From Streptomyces erythrochromogenes (lineage in GTDB: Bacteria; Actinomycetota; Actinomycetes; Streptomycetales; Streptomycetaceae): 64,000 nt of DNA. Below, piece by piece: positions 41,939 to 51,577 of the stretch. Each line of letters begins with the position of its first letter. Positions within the stretch are counted from its first letter, which is position 1. A program made the translations under genes and the position numbers. The notes beneath the pieces were generated by a model that saw only the letters and a list, made by a program, of their open reading frames with translations, had not been told where the DNA came from and made no database searches. The DNA is taken from assembly GCF_036170895.1 (NCBI RefSeq), contig NZ_CP108036.1, forward strand, positions 4,154,001 through 4,218,000, written 5' to 3'.

Positions 41939-42192
41939 CACATCCACGCGCCCGACCCTAGACACCCGGCCCCCGCACCGGCCGTCCTCTTTCGTCTCAT
42001 CCGCGGTGACGAAAGTCGGATCCTGCGGCAGCAGTTGACTGCGTACGCCCCTGCGAGGGGTTCCGCCGTGACCGACGCCACACGCCCGACGCCGGGCACC
42101 ACCCGCCGGTGCGTTCCGCGTCACGCGCACCCGGTCGCGGGCAAAGCGAAACGGCCGCCACCGCTTTCGCAGTGACGACCGTCTCGTCGATG

Positions 42193-42275
42193 TGGGCGAG
42201 GGGGGATTTGAACCCCCACGTCCCGAAGGACACTGGCACCTGAAGCCAGCGCGTCTGCCGTTCCGCCACTCGCCC
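42193..42275 (-). tRNA. tRNA-Leu (anticodon CAG)
   Basis: 83 nt. Acceptor stem GGGCGAG/CTCGCCC with discriminator A; anticodon stem CTGGC/GCCAG around the loop TTCAGGT; long type-II variable arm (TGTCCTTCGGGACG) as in leucine tRNAs; T-arm GGGGGTTCAAATCCCCC. CCA is not encoded. The same tRNA flanks fhaA in mycobacteria. Confidence 0.95.
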
Positions 42276-42567
42276 GAGCAGCGTCCCAGTGGTCTTCCCT
42301 TTCGGGCCGTTCCCCTGGCGACGTCGAAACATTAGCACGTAGAACGGGGTGGGTTCACATCGCTTTCCCCGGGGGCACACGCCCCGGCGTGGCCTGCCCC
42401 TCCCGCACTCCGCTCCCGGTGCGGGACACTGTTCCTCGGGCGCCCCTACGATCCCTTGTGAGGACCAACACTCGTCCTCACAGGAGCGATGGGGAACCAC
42501 CCGAATCCGCCACGCGTGGATACGATCAGTAAGCAGTACAGGGCGACAACGACGGAGGAGGTGCCCC
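42276..42567. other. Intergenic region (292 bp) between tRNA-Leu and fhaA
   Basis: This must hold the promoters of tRNA-Leu (minus) and of the fhaA-pknB growth operon (plus). I can see an 8-bp inverted repeat GTGAGGAC/GTCCTCAC (about 42457-42482) but no promoter that I can assign with confidence, and no gene. Confidence 0.5.
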
Positions 42568-43386
42568 ATGGGAGTTCTGAAGCGGTTCGAGCAGCGACTC
42601 GAAGGTCTGGTGAACGGCACCTTCGCCAAGGTGTTCAAGTCCGAGGTCCAGCCGGTGGAGATCGCCGGAGCCCTCCAGCGGGAGTGCGACAACAACGCCA
42701 CCATCTGGAACCGCGAGCGGACCGTCGTCCCCAACGACTTCATCGTGGAGCTCAGCGCCGGCGACTACGACCGTCTGAGCCCCTACTCCGGGCAGCTCGG
42801 CGACGAGCTCGCGGGCCTCGTCCGCGACTACGCCAAGCAGCAGCGGTACAGCTTCATGGGCCCCATCAAGGTCCATCTGGAGAAGGCCGAGGACCTCGAC
42901 ACCGGGCTCTACCGGGTCCGCAGTCGCACCCTCGCCTCCAGCACCTCCCAGCCGCAGGGGGCAGCTCCGTCCCCGGCGAGCGGCTACGGCTACCCGCCGG
43001 TCGCCGCACCGCCCATGCCCGCCGGCCCGCCCCCGGGAGGACCGGCTCGCCGGCCCGCCCCCGGCGGTCCCGGCTCGGCGGCCCCGCCAGCGGGGTCCGG
43101 CGGACCGCGGAGGCACTGGATCGAGATCAACGGCACCCGCCACCAGATCTCGCGCCCCACGCTCGTACTCGGCCGAAGCACGGAAGCCGACGTGCGGATC
43201 GACGACCCCGGCGTATCGCGCCGGCACTGTGAGATCCGGACCGGAACGCCCTCGACGATCCAGGATCTCGGGTCCACCAACGGCATCGTGGTGGACGGGC
43301 AGCACACCACCCGCGCTACGCTCCGCGACGGCTCGCGGATCGTCGTGGGCAGCACCACCATCATTTACCGGCAAGCCGAAGGGTGA
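42568..43386 (+). CDS. fhaA: FHA domain protein with DUF3662 N-terminus (FhaA homologue)
   Basis: 272 residues. The N-terminal ~115 residues (MGVLKRFEQRLEGLVNGTFA, EVQPVEIAGALQREC, FIVELSAGDYDRL) are the DUF3662 domain of FhaA; a Gly/Pro/Ala linker follows; the C-terminal FHA domain has TLVLGRSTEADVRIDD, VSRRHCEIR and DLGSTNGIVVDG. FHA domains bind phosphothreonine, so it reads the output of PknB. In mycobacteria FhaA binds the pseudokinase MviN. ATG 42568 follows GGAGGAG. First gene of the operon. Confidence 0.92.
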   Translation: MGVLKRFEQRLEGLVNGTFAKVFKSEVQPVEIAGALQRECDNNATIWNRERTVVPNDFIVELSAGDYDRLSPYSGQLGDELAGLVRDYAKQQRYSFMGPIKVHLEKAEDLDTGLYRVRSRTLASSTSQPQGAAPSPASGYGYPPVAAPPMPAGPPPGGPARRPAPGGPGSAAPPAGSGGPRRHWIEINGTRHQISRPTLVLGRSTEADVRIDDPGVSRRHCEIRTGTPSTIQDLGSTNGIVVDGQHTTRATLRDGSRIVVGSTTIIYRQAEG

Positions 43387-43396
43387 AGCGGGGGCA

Positions 43397-43900
43397 ATGT
43401 CAGAGCTGACCCTGACGGTCATGCGGTTGGGTTTCCTGGCCGTTCTGTGGCTGTTCGTCATCGTGGCCGTCCAGGTCATCCGCAGCGATCTCTTCGGTAC
43501 GAGAGTGACCCAACGCGGCTCCTCCCGCCGCGGCGGCGCCGGCGGCGCCCCGCAGCAGGGCGGCGGCCGCCAGGCCGCTCCTCCGCAGCAGCGCCAGCGT
43601 CGCGGTGCGCCGACCAAGCTCGTCGTCTCCGAGGGCATCCTCACGGGTACCACCGTGGCCCTCGCCGGACAGACGATCACCCTGGGCCGCGCCCACGACT
43701 CCACGATCGTGCTGGACGACGACTACGCGTCCAGCCGCCATGCCAGGATCTACCCCGACCGTGACGGCCAGTGGATCGTCGAGGATCTCGGGTCCACCAA
43801 CGGCACGTATCTCGACCGGACCCGGCTGACCACCCCGACGCCCATTCCGCCGGGCGCACCGATCCGCATCGGCAAGACCGTCATCGAGCTGCGGAAGTAG
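43397..43900 (+). CDS. fhaB: FHA domain membrane protein (FhaB/FipA homologue)
   Basis: 167 residues: an N-terminal transmembrane helix (LTVMRLGFLAVLWLFVIVAVQVI), a Gln/Gly/Pro-rich linker and an FHA domain (ITLGRAHDSTIVLDDDYASSRHARI; DLGSTNGTYLD). It begins 10 bp after fhaA. In mycobacteria the homologue binds FtsZ/FtsQ and is phosphorylated by PknA; here it is in the same operon as PknB and PP2C. Confidence 0.92.
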   Translation: MSELTLTVMRLGFLAVLWLFVIVAVQVIRSDLFGTRVTQRGSSRRGGAGGAPQQGGGRQAAPPQQRQRRGAPTKLVVSEGILTGTTVALAGQTITLGRAHDSTIVLDDDYASSRHARIYPDRDGQWIVEDLGSTNGTYLDRTRLTTPTPIPPGAPIRIGKTVIELRK

Positions 43901-44047
43901 TACGAGAATGAGCGAGCGGAGCGAGCGTGCGGCGGTGATCCGTGCCACCGAGGACACGGACACGGGCGCGCTCCCGACCGGAGGGTGGGCAGTGTGGCTC
44001 GAGACCGGTTGTACCCGGAGGAAGCTTCGTCGACAGGGCAGGTGCGC

Positions 44048-45508
44048 ATGAGTCTGTCCCTGCGGTTCGCAGCCGGATCCCACAAGGGCATGATCCGCGA
44101 GGGGAACGAGGACTCCGGTTACGCCGGCCCGCGTCTCCTGGCGATCGCCGACGGCATGGGAGGCCAGGCCGCCGGCGAAGTCGCGAGCTCCGAGGTGATC
44201 TCCACCCTCGTGCAGCTCGACGACGACGTCCCGGGCTCCGACATCCTCACCTCCCTCGCCACCGCCGTGCAGCGCGCCAACGACCAGCTGCGCGTCATGG
44301 TCGAGGAGGACCCCCAGCTCGAGGGCATGGGCACCACCCTCACCGCCCTGCTGTGGACCGGCCAGCGCCTCGGCCTCGTCCACGTCGGCGACTCCCGCGC
44401 CTACCTGCTCCGCGACGGCGTCCTCACGCAGATCACCCAGGACCACACCTGGGTGCAGCGCCTGGTCGACGAGGGCCGCATCACGGAGGAGGAGGCGACG
44501 ACCCATCCGCAGCGCTCCCTCCTGATGCGCGCGCTGGGCAGCGGCGACATCGTCGAGCCCGACCTCTCCATCCGTGAGGTCCGCGCCGGCGACCGCTACC
44601 TGATCTGCTCCGACGGGCTCTCCGGCGTGGTCTCCCACCAGACACTGGAGGAGACCCTCGCCGACTACCACGGCCCCCGCGAGACCGTGCAGTCGCTGAT
44701 CCAGCTCGCGCTGCGCGGCGGCGGACCCGACAACATCACCTGCATCGTCGCCGACGTCCTCGACACCGACAGCGGCGACACCCTCGCCGCCCAGGTCAGC
44801 GACACCCCGGTGGTCGTCGGCGCGGTCGCCGAGAACCAGCACCAGCTCTTCGACGGCGGCAACGCCATGCAGACCCCGGCCGGCCGCGCCTCCGGGCTGG
44901 GCCGCCAGGCCCCGCCGCCCGCGGGCGCCTTCGGCCCCCCCGGCAGCGGCGACGCCTCCGGCTACGGGTACGGCGACAACGGCCAGGGCGGCGGCGGCTA
45001 CGGCTCGTTCGGCGAGGCCGACGGCTACGACGGCGGCTCCGGCTACGACGACACGTACGACCACCCCCGCAGGCGCCGCAGCAAAGGGCGCAAGTGGACC
45101 ACCCGCACACTGACCCTGCTCGTCGTCGCCGGAGTCATCGGCGGCGGCCTCTACGCCGGCTGGCGCTGGACCCAGACCCAGTTCTACGTCGGCGTGAAGG
45201 GCGAGCACGTCGCACTCTTCCGCGGCATCAGTCCGAAGCTCGGACCGCTGGAGCTCTCCAAGGTGGAGACCGACCGCCCCGACATCGAACTGAAGTACCT
45301 GCCGCCCTTCAAGCGGAAGCTGGTCGAGGCCACCATCAGCGAGGGCAGCCTCGACGGTGCCCGCAAGAAGCTGGACGACCTCGGCGTCCAGGTCTCCGCC
45401 TGCAAGAAGGACGAAGAGCGCAGAGGCGCCGAGGCGCAGAACAGCCAGTCACCCGGCCCCAGCCTGACTCCCGAGGAGCAGCAGCTGGTCGGCCTGTGCG
45501 GAAAGTAG
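44048..45508 (+). CDS. pstP: PP2C-type Ser/Thr phosphatase (PstP homologue)
   Basis: 486 residues from ATG 44048 (AGGGCAGG upstream; an in-frame GTG at 43985 would add 21). The PP2C domain (residues 1-240) has the metal motifs GNEDSG, IADGMGGQAAGE, VGDSRAYL, SDGLSGV and GGGPDNITCIV. After a Gly/Tyr-rich linker (GYGYGDNGQGGGG) there is a transmembrane helix (LTLLVVAGVIGGGLYAGW, about residue 365) and an extracellular domain with two Cys. It reverses PknB phosphorylation and opposes the kinases on shared substrates. Confidence 0.93.
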   Translation: MSLSLRFAAGSHKGMIREGNEDSGYAGPRLLAIADGMGGQAAGEVASSEVISTLVQLDDDVPGSDILTSLATAVQRANDQLRVMVEEDPQLEGMGTTLTALLWTGQRLGLVHVGDSRAYLLRDGVLTQITQDHTWVQRLVDEGRITEEEATTHPQRSLLMRALGSGDIVEPDLSIREVRAGDRYLICSDGLSGVVSHQTLEETLADYHGPRETVQSLIQLALRGGGPDNITCIVADVLDTDSGDTLAAQVSDTPVVVGAVAENQHQLFDGGNAMQTPAGRASGLGRQAPPPAGAFGPPGSGDASGYGYGDNGQGGGGYGSFGEADGYDGGSGYDDTYDHPRRRRSKGRKWTTRTLTLLVVAGVIGGGLYAGWRWTQTQFYVGVKGEHVALFRGISPKLGPLELSKVETDRPDIELKYLPPFKRKLVEATISEGSLDGARKKLDDLGVQVSACKKDEERRGAEAQNSQSPGPSLTPEEQQLVGLCGK

Positions 45509-45536
45509 CCCGCGGGCGCAGGGGGCCTGCCACACC

Positions 45537-46961
45537 ATGAGCGTTGTCACCAATACGACCACCATCGGCGCCATCGAGCTGCCGAGCCGGCGGAACACCG
45601 AGCTCATGCTGCTCGCCTTCGCCGTGGTCATCCCGATCTTCGCCTACGCCAACGTGGGTCTGGCGATCCACGGCGAGCTGCCCCCCGGCATGTTCGTCTA
45701 CGGGGCCGGGTTCGCCGTCCTCGCCGGCATAGCGCACTTCGTCGTACGCCGGTACGCGAAGTACGCCGACCCGCTGCTGCTGCCGCTCGCCACCCTGTTG
45801 AACGGCCTGGGCGTCGTCCTGATCTGGCGCCTGGACCAGTCCGAGCGGCTGCAGAACCTCGCCAAGCGCAGCTTCGGCGCCTTCTCGCCCTCCGCGCCCA
45901 ACCAGATGCTCTACACGGCGCTCGCCATCGCCCTGTTCGCCGCCGTGCTGCTGATCCTCAAGGACCACCGTGTCCTGCAGCGGTTCACCTACATCTCGAT
46001 GGCCGGCGCGCTGGTGCTGCTGATCCTGCCCGTCGTCCCGGGCCTGGGCGCCGACGTCTTCGGCGCCAAGATCTGGATCAGCGTCGGCGGCTTCTCCATC
46101 CAGCCCGGCGAGTTCGCGAAGATCGTCATCGCGATCTTCTTCGCCGGCTACCTGATGGTGAAGCGCGACGCGCTCGCGCTGGCCAGCCGCCGCTTCATGG
46201 GCCTCTACCTGCCGCGCGGCCGCGACCTCGGCCCGATCCTGATGATCTGGGCGATGAGCCTGCTGGTCCTGGTCTTCGAGAACGACCTCGGTACCTCGCT
46301 GCTCTTCTTCGGCATGTTCGTGATCATGCTGTACGTGGCCACCGAGCGCACCAGCTGGATCGTCATCGGCCTGCTGATGTCGGTCGGCGGCGCGGTCGTG
46401 GTGGCCTCCTTCGCCAGCCACGTCCAGGCCCGCGTCAACGCCTGGCTCGACCCCTTCGGCTGCTACGCCACCTCGGGTGCCTGCGAGCAGGTCGGCCAGT
46501 CGATCATGAGCTTCGGTTCCGGCGGGGTCCTCGGCGCCGGATGGGGCCAGGGCAACTCCGACCTCATCGGCTTCGCCGCCAACTCCGACTTCATCTTCTC
46601 CACCGTCGGCGAAGAGCTCGGCCTCTCCGGTGTGATGGCCTTCCTGCTGGTCTACGGGCTCATCATCGAGCGGGGCGTCCGCACCGCCCTCGCCGCCCGC
46701 GACCCCTTCGGCAAGCTCTTCGCCATCGGCCTCTCCGGCGCCTTCGCGCTCCAGATCTTCGTCGTCGCCGGCGGAGTCATGGGGCTCATCCCCCTCACCG
46801 GCATGACGATGCCCTTCCTCGCGTCCGGCGGTTCCTCCGTCCTCGCGAACTGGATCCTCATCGCCGTCCTCATCCGGATCAGCGACACCGCCCGCCGACC
46901 GGCACCGGCCCCGGCCCCGTCCCCCGACTCCGAGATGACCCAGGTGGTCCGCCCGTCATGA
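45537..46961 (+). CDS. rodA: SEDS-family peptidoglycan polymerase (RodA/FtsW)
   Basis: 474 residues with ten or more transmembrane helices. SEDS motifs: GFSIQPGEFAKIVIAIFFAGYL, ENDLGTSLLFFGMF (catalytic Glu-Asp region), SIMSFGSGGVLGAGWGQG and FSTVGEELGLSG, GMTMPFLASGGSSVL. It polymerises lipid II into glycan strands with the transpeptidase encoded next (pbpA). ATG 45537 begins 28 bp after the phosphatase. By position it is the RodA-type member of the growth operon. Its stop overlaps the pbpA ATG. Confidence 0.92.
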   Translation: MSVVTNTTTIGAIELPSRRNTELMLLAFAVVIPIFAYANVGLAIHGELPPGMFVYGAGFAVLAGIAHFVVRRYAKYADPLLLPLATLLNGLGVVLIWRLDQSERLQNLAKRSFGAFSPSAPNQMLYTALAIALFAAVLLILKDHRVLQRFTYISMAGALVLLILPVVPGLGADVFGAKIWISVGGFSIQPGEFAKIVIAIFFAGYLMVKRDALALASRRFMGLYLPRGRDLGPILMIWAMSLLVLVFENDLGTSLLFFGMFVIMLYVATERTSWIVIGLLMSVGGAVVVASFASHVQARVNAWLDPFGCYATSGACEQVGQSIMSFGSGGVLGAGWGQGNSDLIGFAANSDFIFSTVGEELGLSGVMAFLLVYGLIIERGVRTALAARDPFGKLFAIGLSGAFALQIFVVAGGVMGLIPLTGMTMPFLASGGSSVLANWILIAVLIRISDTARRPAPAPAPSPDSEMTQVVRPS

Positions 46962-48424
46962 ACAAGCCCCTGCGCCGCATCTCGCTGTTCTGCGGGCTGC
47001 TCGTCCTCGCGCTGCTGATCCGGACCAACTGGCTGCAGTACGTCCAGGCCGAGGAACTCAGCACGCGCAAGGAGAACCGACGGGTCCAGATCGCCCAGTA
47101 CGCGACCGAGCGCGGCAACATCATCGTCCAGGGCGAGCCGATCACCGGTTCCACGGTCACCGACGGCAGCGACTACAAGTACAAGCGCACCTACAAGGAC
47201 GGGGCTCTCTGGTCCCCGGTCACCGGGTACGCCTCGCAGGCCTTCGGCGCCACCCAGCTCGAATCGCTCGAGGACGGCATCCTCACCGGCAACGACGACC
47301 GGCTGTTCTTCGACCGCACCATCGGCATGTTCACCGGCGAGAAGAAGCAGGGCGGCAACGTCGTCACCACGCTCAACCGCGCCGCGCAGCAGGCCGCCTT
47401 CGAGAAGCTCGGTACCAAGAAGGGCGCGGTCGCGGCCATCGACCCGCGCACCGGTGCCATCCTCGCGCTGGTCTCCACGCCTTCGTACGACCCGTCCAGC
47501 TTCGCCGGCAACTCCACGGCGGACGGCAAGGCGTGGAACGAGCTGAAGGACAGCGAGGACAAGAAGCTCGTCAACCGCGCCCTGCGCGAGACCTACCCGC
47601 CCGGCTCCACCTTCAAGGTGGTCACCGCCGCGGCCGCCCTGGAACACGGCGTGGTCAAGGAGATCGACGACCCGACGGACACCCCCGAGCCGTACATCCT
47701 GCCGGGCACCAAGACCCAGCTGCCCAACTCCCACACCGGTTGCGAGAAGGCCAGCCTGAACGAGGCGCTGCGCATCTCCTGCAACTCCGTCTTCGCGAAC
47801 CTCGGCGACAAGGTCACCCGCGACAAGATGGTGGAGACGGCCGAGAAGTTCGGCTTCAACAACGACAAGATCGACACCCCGGTCCGCGCCTTCGCCAGCG
47901 TCTACGACAAGAAGATGGGCAAGGACGGCAACGCCCAGAGCGCGATCGGGCAGTTCAACACCGCCGCCACCCCGCTGCAGATGGCCATGGTCACGGCGGC
48001 GATCGCCAACGACGGCAAGCTGATGAAGCCCTACATGGTGGACAACCTCACGGCCCCCAACCTGGACATCATCGAGAAGCACGAGCCGCAGGAGATGAGC
48101 CGGCCGCTGTCCGCAGGCAACGCGCAGAAGGTCCAGCAGATGATGGTCAACGTCGTCGCGAAGGGCACCGGCGAAAAGGCCAAGATCAACGGCGTGACGG
48201 TCGGCGGCAAGACCGGTACCGCCCAGCACGGCGAGGGCAACAAGAAGCGCCCGTACGCCTGGTTCATCTCCTACGCCGAGAACGCCGACGGCACCTCGCC
48301 CGTCGCCGTCGCCGTCGTCATCGAGGACAGCGAAGGCACCGCCCGTGACGACATCAGCGGTGGCGGTCTCGCCGCTCCCGTCGCCAAGGCGGTCATGGAA
48401 GCGGTGCTCAACGGCCAGAAGTGA
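46958..48424 (+). CDS. pbpA: Class B penicillin-binding protein (transpeptidase)
   Basis: 488 residues, overlapping rodA by ATGA. A short cytoplasmic tail and a membrane anchor (LRRISLFCGLLVLALLIRTN, residues 5-23) are followed by the PBP-dimer domain and the transpeptidase domain with SxxK at 217-220 (STFK), SCN at about 274 and KTGT near residue 424. It cross-links the strands made by the SEDS partner. Homologues are PknB substrates in mycobacteria. Confidence 0.94.
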   Translation: MNKPLRRISLFCGLLVLALLIRTNWLQYVQAEELSTRKENRRVQIAQYATERGNIIVQGEPITGSTVTDGSDYKYKRTYKDGALWSPVTGYASQAFGATQLESLEDGILTGNDDRLFFDRTIGMFTGEKKQGGNVVTTLNRAAQQAAFEKLGTKKGAVAAIDPRTGAILALVSTPSYDPSSFAGNSTADGKAWNELKDSEDKKLVNRALRETYPPGSTFKVVTAAAALEHGVVKEIDDPTDTPEPYILPGTKTQLPNSHTGCEKASLNEALRISCNSVFANLGDKVTRDKMVETAEKFGFNNDKIDTPVRAFASVYDKKMGKDGNAQSAIGQFNTAATPLQMAMVTAAIANDGKLMKPYMVDNLTAPNLDIIEKHEPQEMSRPLSAGNAQKVQQMMVNVVAKGTGEKAKINGVTVGGKTGTAQHGEGNKKRPYAWFISYAENADGTSPVAVAVVIEDSEGTARDDISGGGLAAPVAKAVMEAVLNGQK

Positions 48425-48617
48425 ACAGGGGATCACGGGTAGGCGACGTGACGCACGTCACTGAATCCGCCCCGGATCCGAGCGTACGGTACCGGTCCAG
48501 TATCAGCCTGTGGCCACGAACCGATCACGGACGATCGGCCGGTAGCCTTTGCGCGAACAGCACACCGCCGGACCACACACAGGTGCGGTCGGGACTGACG
48601 GAGAGGGCTGCAACGTT

Positions 48618-50660
48618 ATGGAAGAGCCGCGTCGCCTCGGCGGCCGGTACGAGCTGAGCCACGTGCTCGGCCGCGGTGGCATGGCCGAGGTCTACCTCGC
48701 CCACGACACCCGGCTCGGCCGTACCGTCGCCGTCAAGACCCTGCGTGCCGACCTCGCCCGCGACCCGTCCTTCCAGGCCCGGTTCCGGCGCGAGGCCCAG
48801 TCGGCCGCGTCCCTGAACCACCCGGCGATCGTCGCTGTCTACGACACCGGCGAGGACTACGTCGACAACATCTCCATCCCGTACATCGTGATGGAGTACG
48901 TCGACGGTTCCACGCTGCGCGAGCTGCTGCACTCGGGCCGCAAGCTGCTGCCCGAGCGCACGCTGGAGATGTGCATCGGCATCCTCCAGGCGCTGGAGTA
49001 CTCGCACCGCGCCGGCATCGTGCACCGTGACATCAAGCCCGCCAACGTGATGCTGACCCGCACCGGCCAGGTCAAGGTCATGGACTTCGGCATCGCCCGC
49101 GCCATGGGCGACTCCGGCATGACCATGACGCAGACGGCCGCCGTCATCGGCACCGCCCAGTACCTCTCCCCGGAGCAGGCCAAGGGCGAGCAGGTCGACG
49201 CGCGCTCCGACCTCTACTCCGCGGGCTGCCTGCTCTACGAGCTCCTCAGCGTGCGGCCCCCGTTCGTCGGCGACTCGCCGGTGGCCGTGGCGTACCAGCA
49301 CGTACGGGAAGAGCCGCAGCCCCCGTCGAACTTCGACCCCGAGATCACGCCCGAGATGGACGCCATCGTCCTCAAGGCACTGGTCAAGGACCCCGACTAC
49401 CGCTACCAGTCGGCGGACGAGATGCGCGCCGACATCGAGGCCTGCCTCGACGGCCAGCCGGTGGCCGCCACCGCCGCCATGGGCGCGGCCGGCTACGGCT
49501 ACCCGCACGACCAGGGCCACGGCTACGGCCCGCAGGGCTACGACCAGCCCACCACCGCCCTGCGCACCGCCGACCCGGGCGCCCAGACGTCGATGATGCC
49601 GCCCATGCCCCCGGGCGAAGGCGGCTACGGCTACGGCGACCAGGGCCACGGCGGCTACGACCAGGGCCCGAACCGGCGCCAGAGCCAGAAGAAGAGCAGG
49701 GCGTCCACCGTGCTGCTCGTGGCGGCCGGCATCCTCGTCCTGGTCGGCGCGATCCTCATCGGCCGCGCCCTGTCCGGGAACACGGCCGACAACCGGCCCA
49801 GCGTGCCCAAGCTCATCGGCCAGACCCTGGAAGTCGCGACGAACAGCGGCGTGAACTCCAAGCTCAAGGTGGTCAAGGGCGCCGACGAGCCCTGCGCCGA
49901 CCAGCCCAAGGGCAACGTCTGCAAGCAGGATCCGCCGGCCGGCACCAAGGTCGACGAGGGCTCCACGGTCACGGTCACGGTCTCCTCGGGCGCCCCGAAG
50001 ATCTCCGTCCTCGACGTGCTCAACATGAAGTACGAGGAGGCCGAGAAGGCGCTGAAGGAGAAGGGCTTCCAGGTCGACCGCAAGACCCAGGAGTCCGACC
50101 GGACCCCGGGGACCGTCCTGGAGCAGAACCCGAAGCCCGGCTCCGAGGCGGAGACGAACAGCGTGGTCACGCTGACCGTCGCCAAGGAGCAGTCCAAGTC
50201 CGAGGTCCCCGACCTCAAGGGCAAGACCAAGGACGAGGCGGAGAAGGCCCTCAAGGCCGTCAACCTGCGGCTCGGCAGCGTCACGGAGTCCGACCAGCAG
50301 CCGGGAGCCGCTCCGGGCACGGTCATCTCCCAGCAGTTCGCGGCCGGCCAGCAGCTCGAACAGAACAAGGCGGTGGGCATCACCATCGCCAAGGCCGCGC
50401 AGGCGACGGTCGTCCCGAACTTCGCCGGCCGGACCCTGGGCCAGTACAAGAACGACCTGCAGCGCGCCAACCTGCGGCTCGGCATCGTCGCCGGCCCGTC
50501 GGACGACAACGCGCTCGTGGTGAACACCGACCCGCAGCCCGGTACCCCCGGCACCTCGGGGCAGGCCGTCAACGTGGCCACGATCGCCGGACAGCAGGAC
50601 GGCGGGAACAACAACGGCGGTCTCTTCGGAGGCCTGACCGGCGGCGGAGGCCGCCGCTAG
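48618..50660 (+). CDS. pknB: PknB-type Ser/Thr protein kinase with four PASTA domains
   Basis: 680 residues. Kinase domain: GRGGMAEVYLAHD, Lys40 in VAVK, catalytic HRDIKPAN (Asp138), DFG 157-159, activation loop with Thr169, Thr171 and Thr173 (TMTQT) matching the autophosphorylated pair of the mycobacterial enzyme. A Gly/Tyr-rich linker, one transmembrane helix (363-384) and four PASTA repeats (from residue 394; for example VPDLKGKTKDEAEKAL and VVPNFAGRTLGQYKNDL) follow. It senses muropeptides or lipid II and controls wall growth. ATG 48618 follows GGAGAGGG. A 193-bp gap before it, with a GTGACG..CGTCAC palindrome, may hold its own promoter. Confidence 0.95.
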   Translation: MEEPRRLGGRYELSHVLGRGGMAEVYLAHDTRLGRTVAVKTLRADLARDPSFQARFRREAQSAASLNHPAIVAVYDTGEDYVDNISIPYIVMEYVDGSTLRELLHSGRKLLPERTLEMCIGILQALEYSHRAGIVHRDIKPANVMLTRTGQVKVMDFGIARAMGDSGMTMTQTAAVIGTAQYLSPEQAKGEQVDARSDLYSAGCLLYELLSVRPPFVGDSPVAVAYQHVREEPQPPSNFDPEITPEMDAIVLKALVKDPDYRYQSADEMRADIEACLDGQPVAATAAMGAAGYGYPHDQGHGYGPQGYDQPTTALRTADPGAQTSMMPPMPPGEGGYGYGDQGHGGYDQGPNRRQSQKKSRASTVLLVAAGILVLVGAILIGRALSGNTADNRPSVPKLIGQTLEVATNSGVNSKLKVVKGADEPCADQPKGNVCKQDPPAGTKVDEGSTVTVTVSSGAPKISVLDVLNMKYEEAEKALKEKGFQVDRKTQESDRTPGTVLEQNPKPGSEAETNSVVTLTVAKEQSKSEVPDLKGKTKDEAEKALKAVNLRLGSVTESDQQPGAAPGTVISQQFAAGQQLEQNKAVGITIAKAAQATVVPNFAGRTLGQYKNDLQRANLRLGIVAGPSDDNALVVNTDPQPGTPGTSGQAVNVATIAGQQDGGNNNGGLFGGLTGGGGRR

Positions 50661-50681
50661 CACCGGCCGCGCCGCAGCGAC

Positions 50682-50721
50682 AAAGGTCCGGCCCCTCTCA
50701 CTCGAGAGGGGCCGGACCTTT
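50682..50721. terminator. 18-bp perfect hairpin between pknB and the sortase operon
   Basis: Arms 50682-50699 and 50704-50721 pair without a mismatch around a 4-nt loop, with A-run and T-run ends, so it works for both converging transcripts. Confidence 0.92.
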
Positions 50722-50840
50722 TCGCTGTGCGACGCCGCCAGACGGCCGCCTGCGGGCCTGTCCGGGGTGCCTGGGACTCCTGGGGCGCCCGGGGTGTCGC
50801 GGCGGCTCTCAGGGCCCTCCGGGGCCCGTTCGGGCCCGCC

Positions 50841-51563
50841 TCAGCGCAGCTCCACCGGCAGGGTGCGCTTCGCGTCCACCTTCTCCGTGCGGACCAGCTC
50901 GCCCCACACGATGTACCGGTACTTCGAGGTGTAGACGGGCGTGCAGGTGGTGAGCGTGATGTACCGGCCCGGAGCGGTCTTCCCGGACTCCTTGGGGACC
51001 GCGTTGATCACGTCGGTGTTGTACTTCGAGGTCTGGCGCAGCTCCGCGAAGACCTTGTAGACGTACCAGGTGTCCCGGGTCTCGAAGACGATCGCGTCGC
51101 CGTTCTTCACCTTGTCGATGTTGTGGAACTTCGCCCCGTGCCCGTCGCGGTGTGCGGCGAGCGAGAAGTTGCCCTGCGCGTCCCACGGCAGCGCCGACTT
51201 CACGGGCTCCGTGTAGTAGCCGGCCACGCCGTCGTCGAGGGTGTCCGGCGCCGTGCCCGCCTTGACGAGCACCTCGCCGTTCTTCATCGCCGGCACGTGC
51301 AGGAAGCCGACGCCGCCCCGGGTGTCGAGCGCCCCCGGCCCGGCCTGCTCGGCCGGGTTCTGCCACTGCTGGCGGATCTCGTCGCCGCGCGCGGCGGCCT
51401 GCCGGTCCGCGAGGACGTTCGTCCACCACAGCGAGTAGGCCACGAACAGGCCCAACACCAGGCCCACCGTGATCAGGACCTCGCCCAGCAGGCTCAGGAA
51501 CCCGGCGAGCACACTGCGGCTGCCGGCGGGCGGGGCCGCGGCGCGGCGGCTGGCACGAGACAC
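50841..51563 (-). CDS. Class E sortase (first copy)
   Basis: 240 residues from GTG 51563 (AAGGACG upstream). N-terminal membrane anchor (LLGEVLITVGLVLGLFVAYSLWW) and sortase fold with the catalytic triad in LAAHRDGHGAKF (His), TLTTCTPVYT (Cys) and SKYRYIVWGE (Arg). Class E enzymes join LAXTG-type proteins to the peptidoglycan in high-GC Gram-positives, chaplins being the known streptomycete substrates. It is the last gene of the minus-strand operon and lies 14 bp after the next sortase. Confidence 0.93.
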   Translation of the reverse strand: MSRASRRAAAPPAGSRSVLAGFLSLLGEVLITVGLVLGLFVAYSLWWTNVLADRQAAARGDEIRQQWQNPAEQAGPGALDTRGGVGFLHVPAMKNGEVLVKAGTAPDTLDDGVAGYYTEPVKSALPWDAQGNFSLAAHRDGHGAKFHNIDKVKNGDAIVFETRDTWYVYKVFAELRQTSKYNTDVINAVPKESGKTAPGRYITLTTCTPVYTSKYRYIVWGELVRTEKVDAKRTLPVELR

Positions 51564-51577
51564 TGCTTGATTCGTCC

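Noticed and set aside
43908..44020. Short ORF from ATG 43908 before the PP2C gene
   Set aside because: The GAGCGAGCGGAGCGAGCG stretch is a common simple repeat in actinobacterial spacers; no protein pattern follows.
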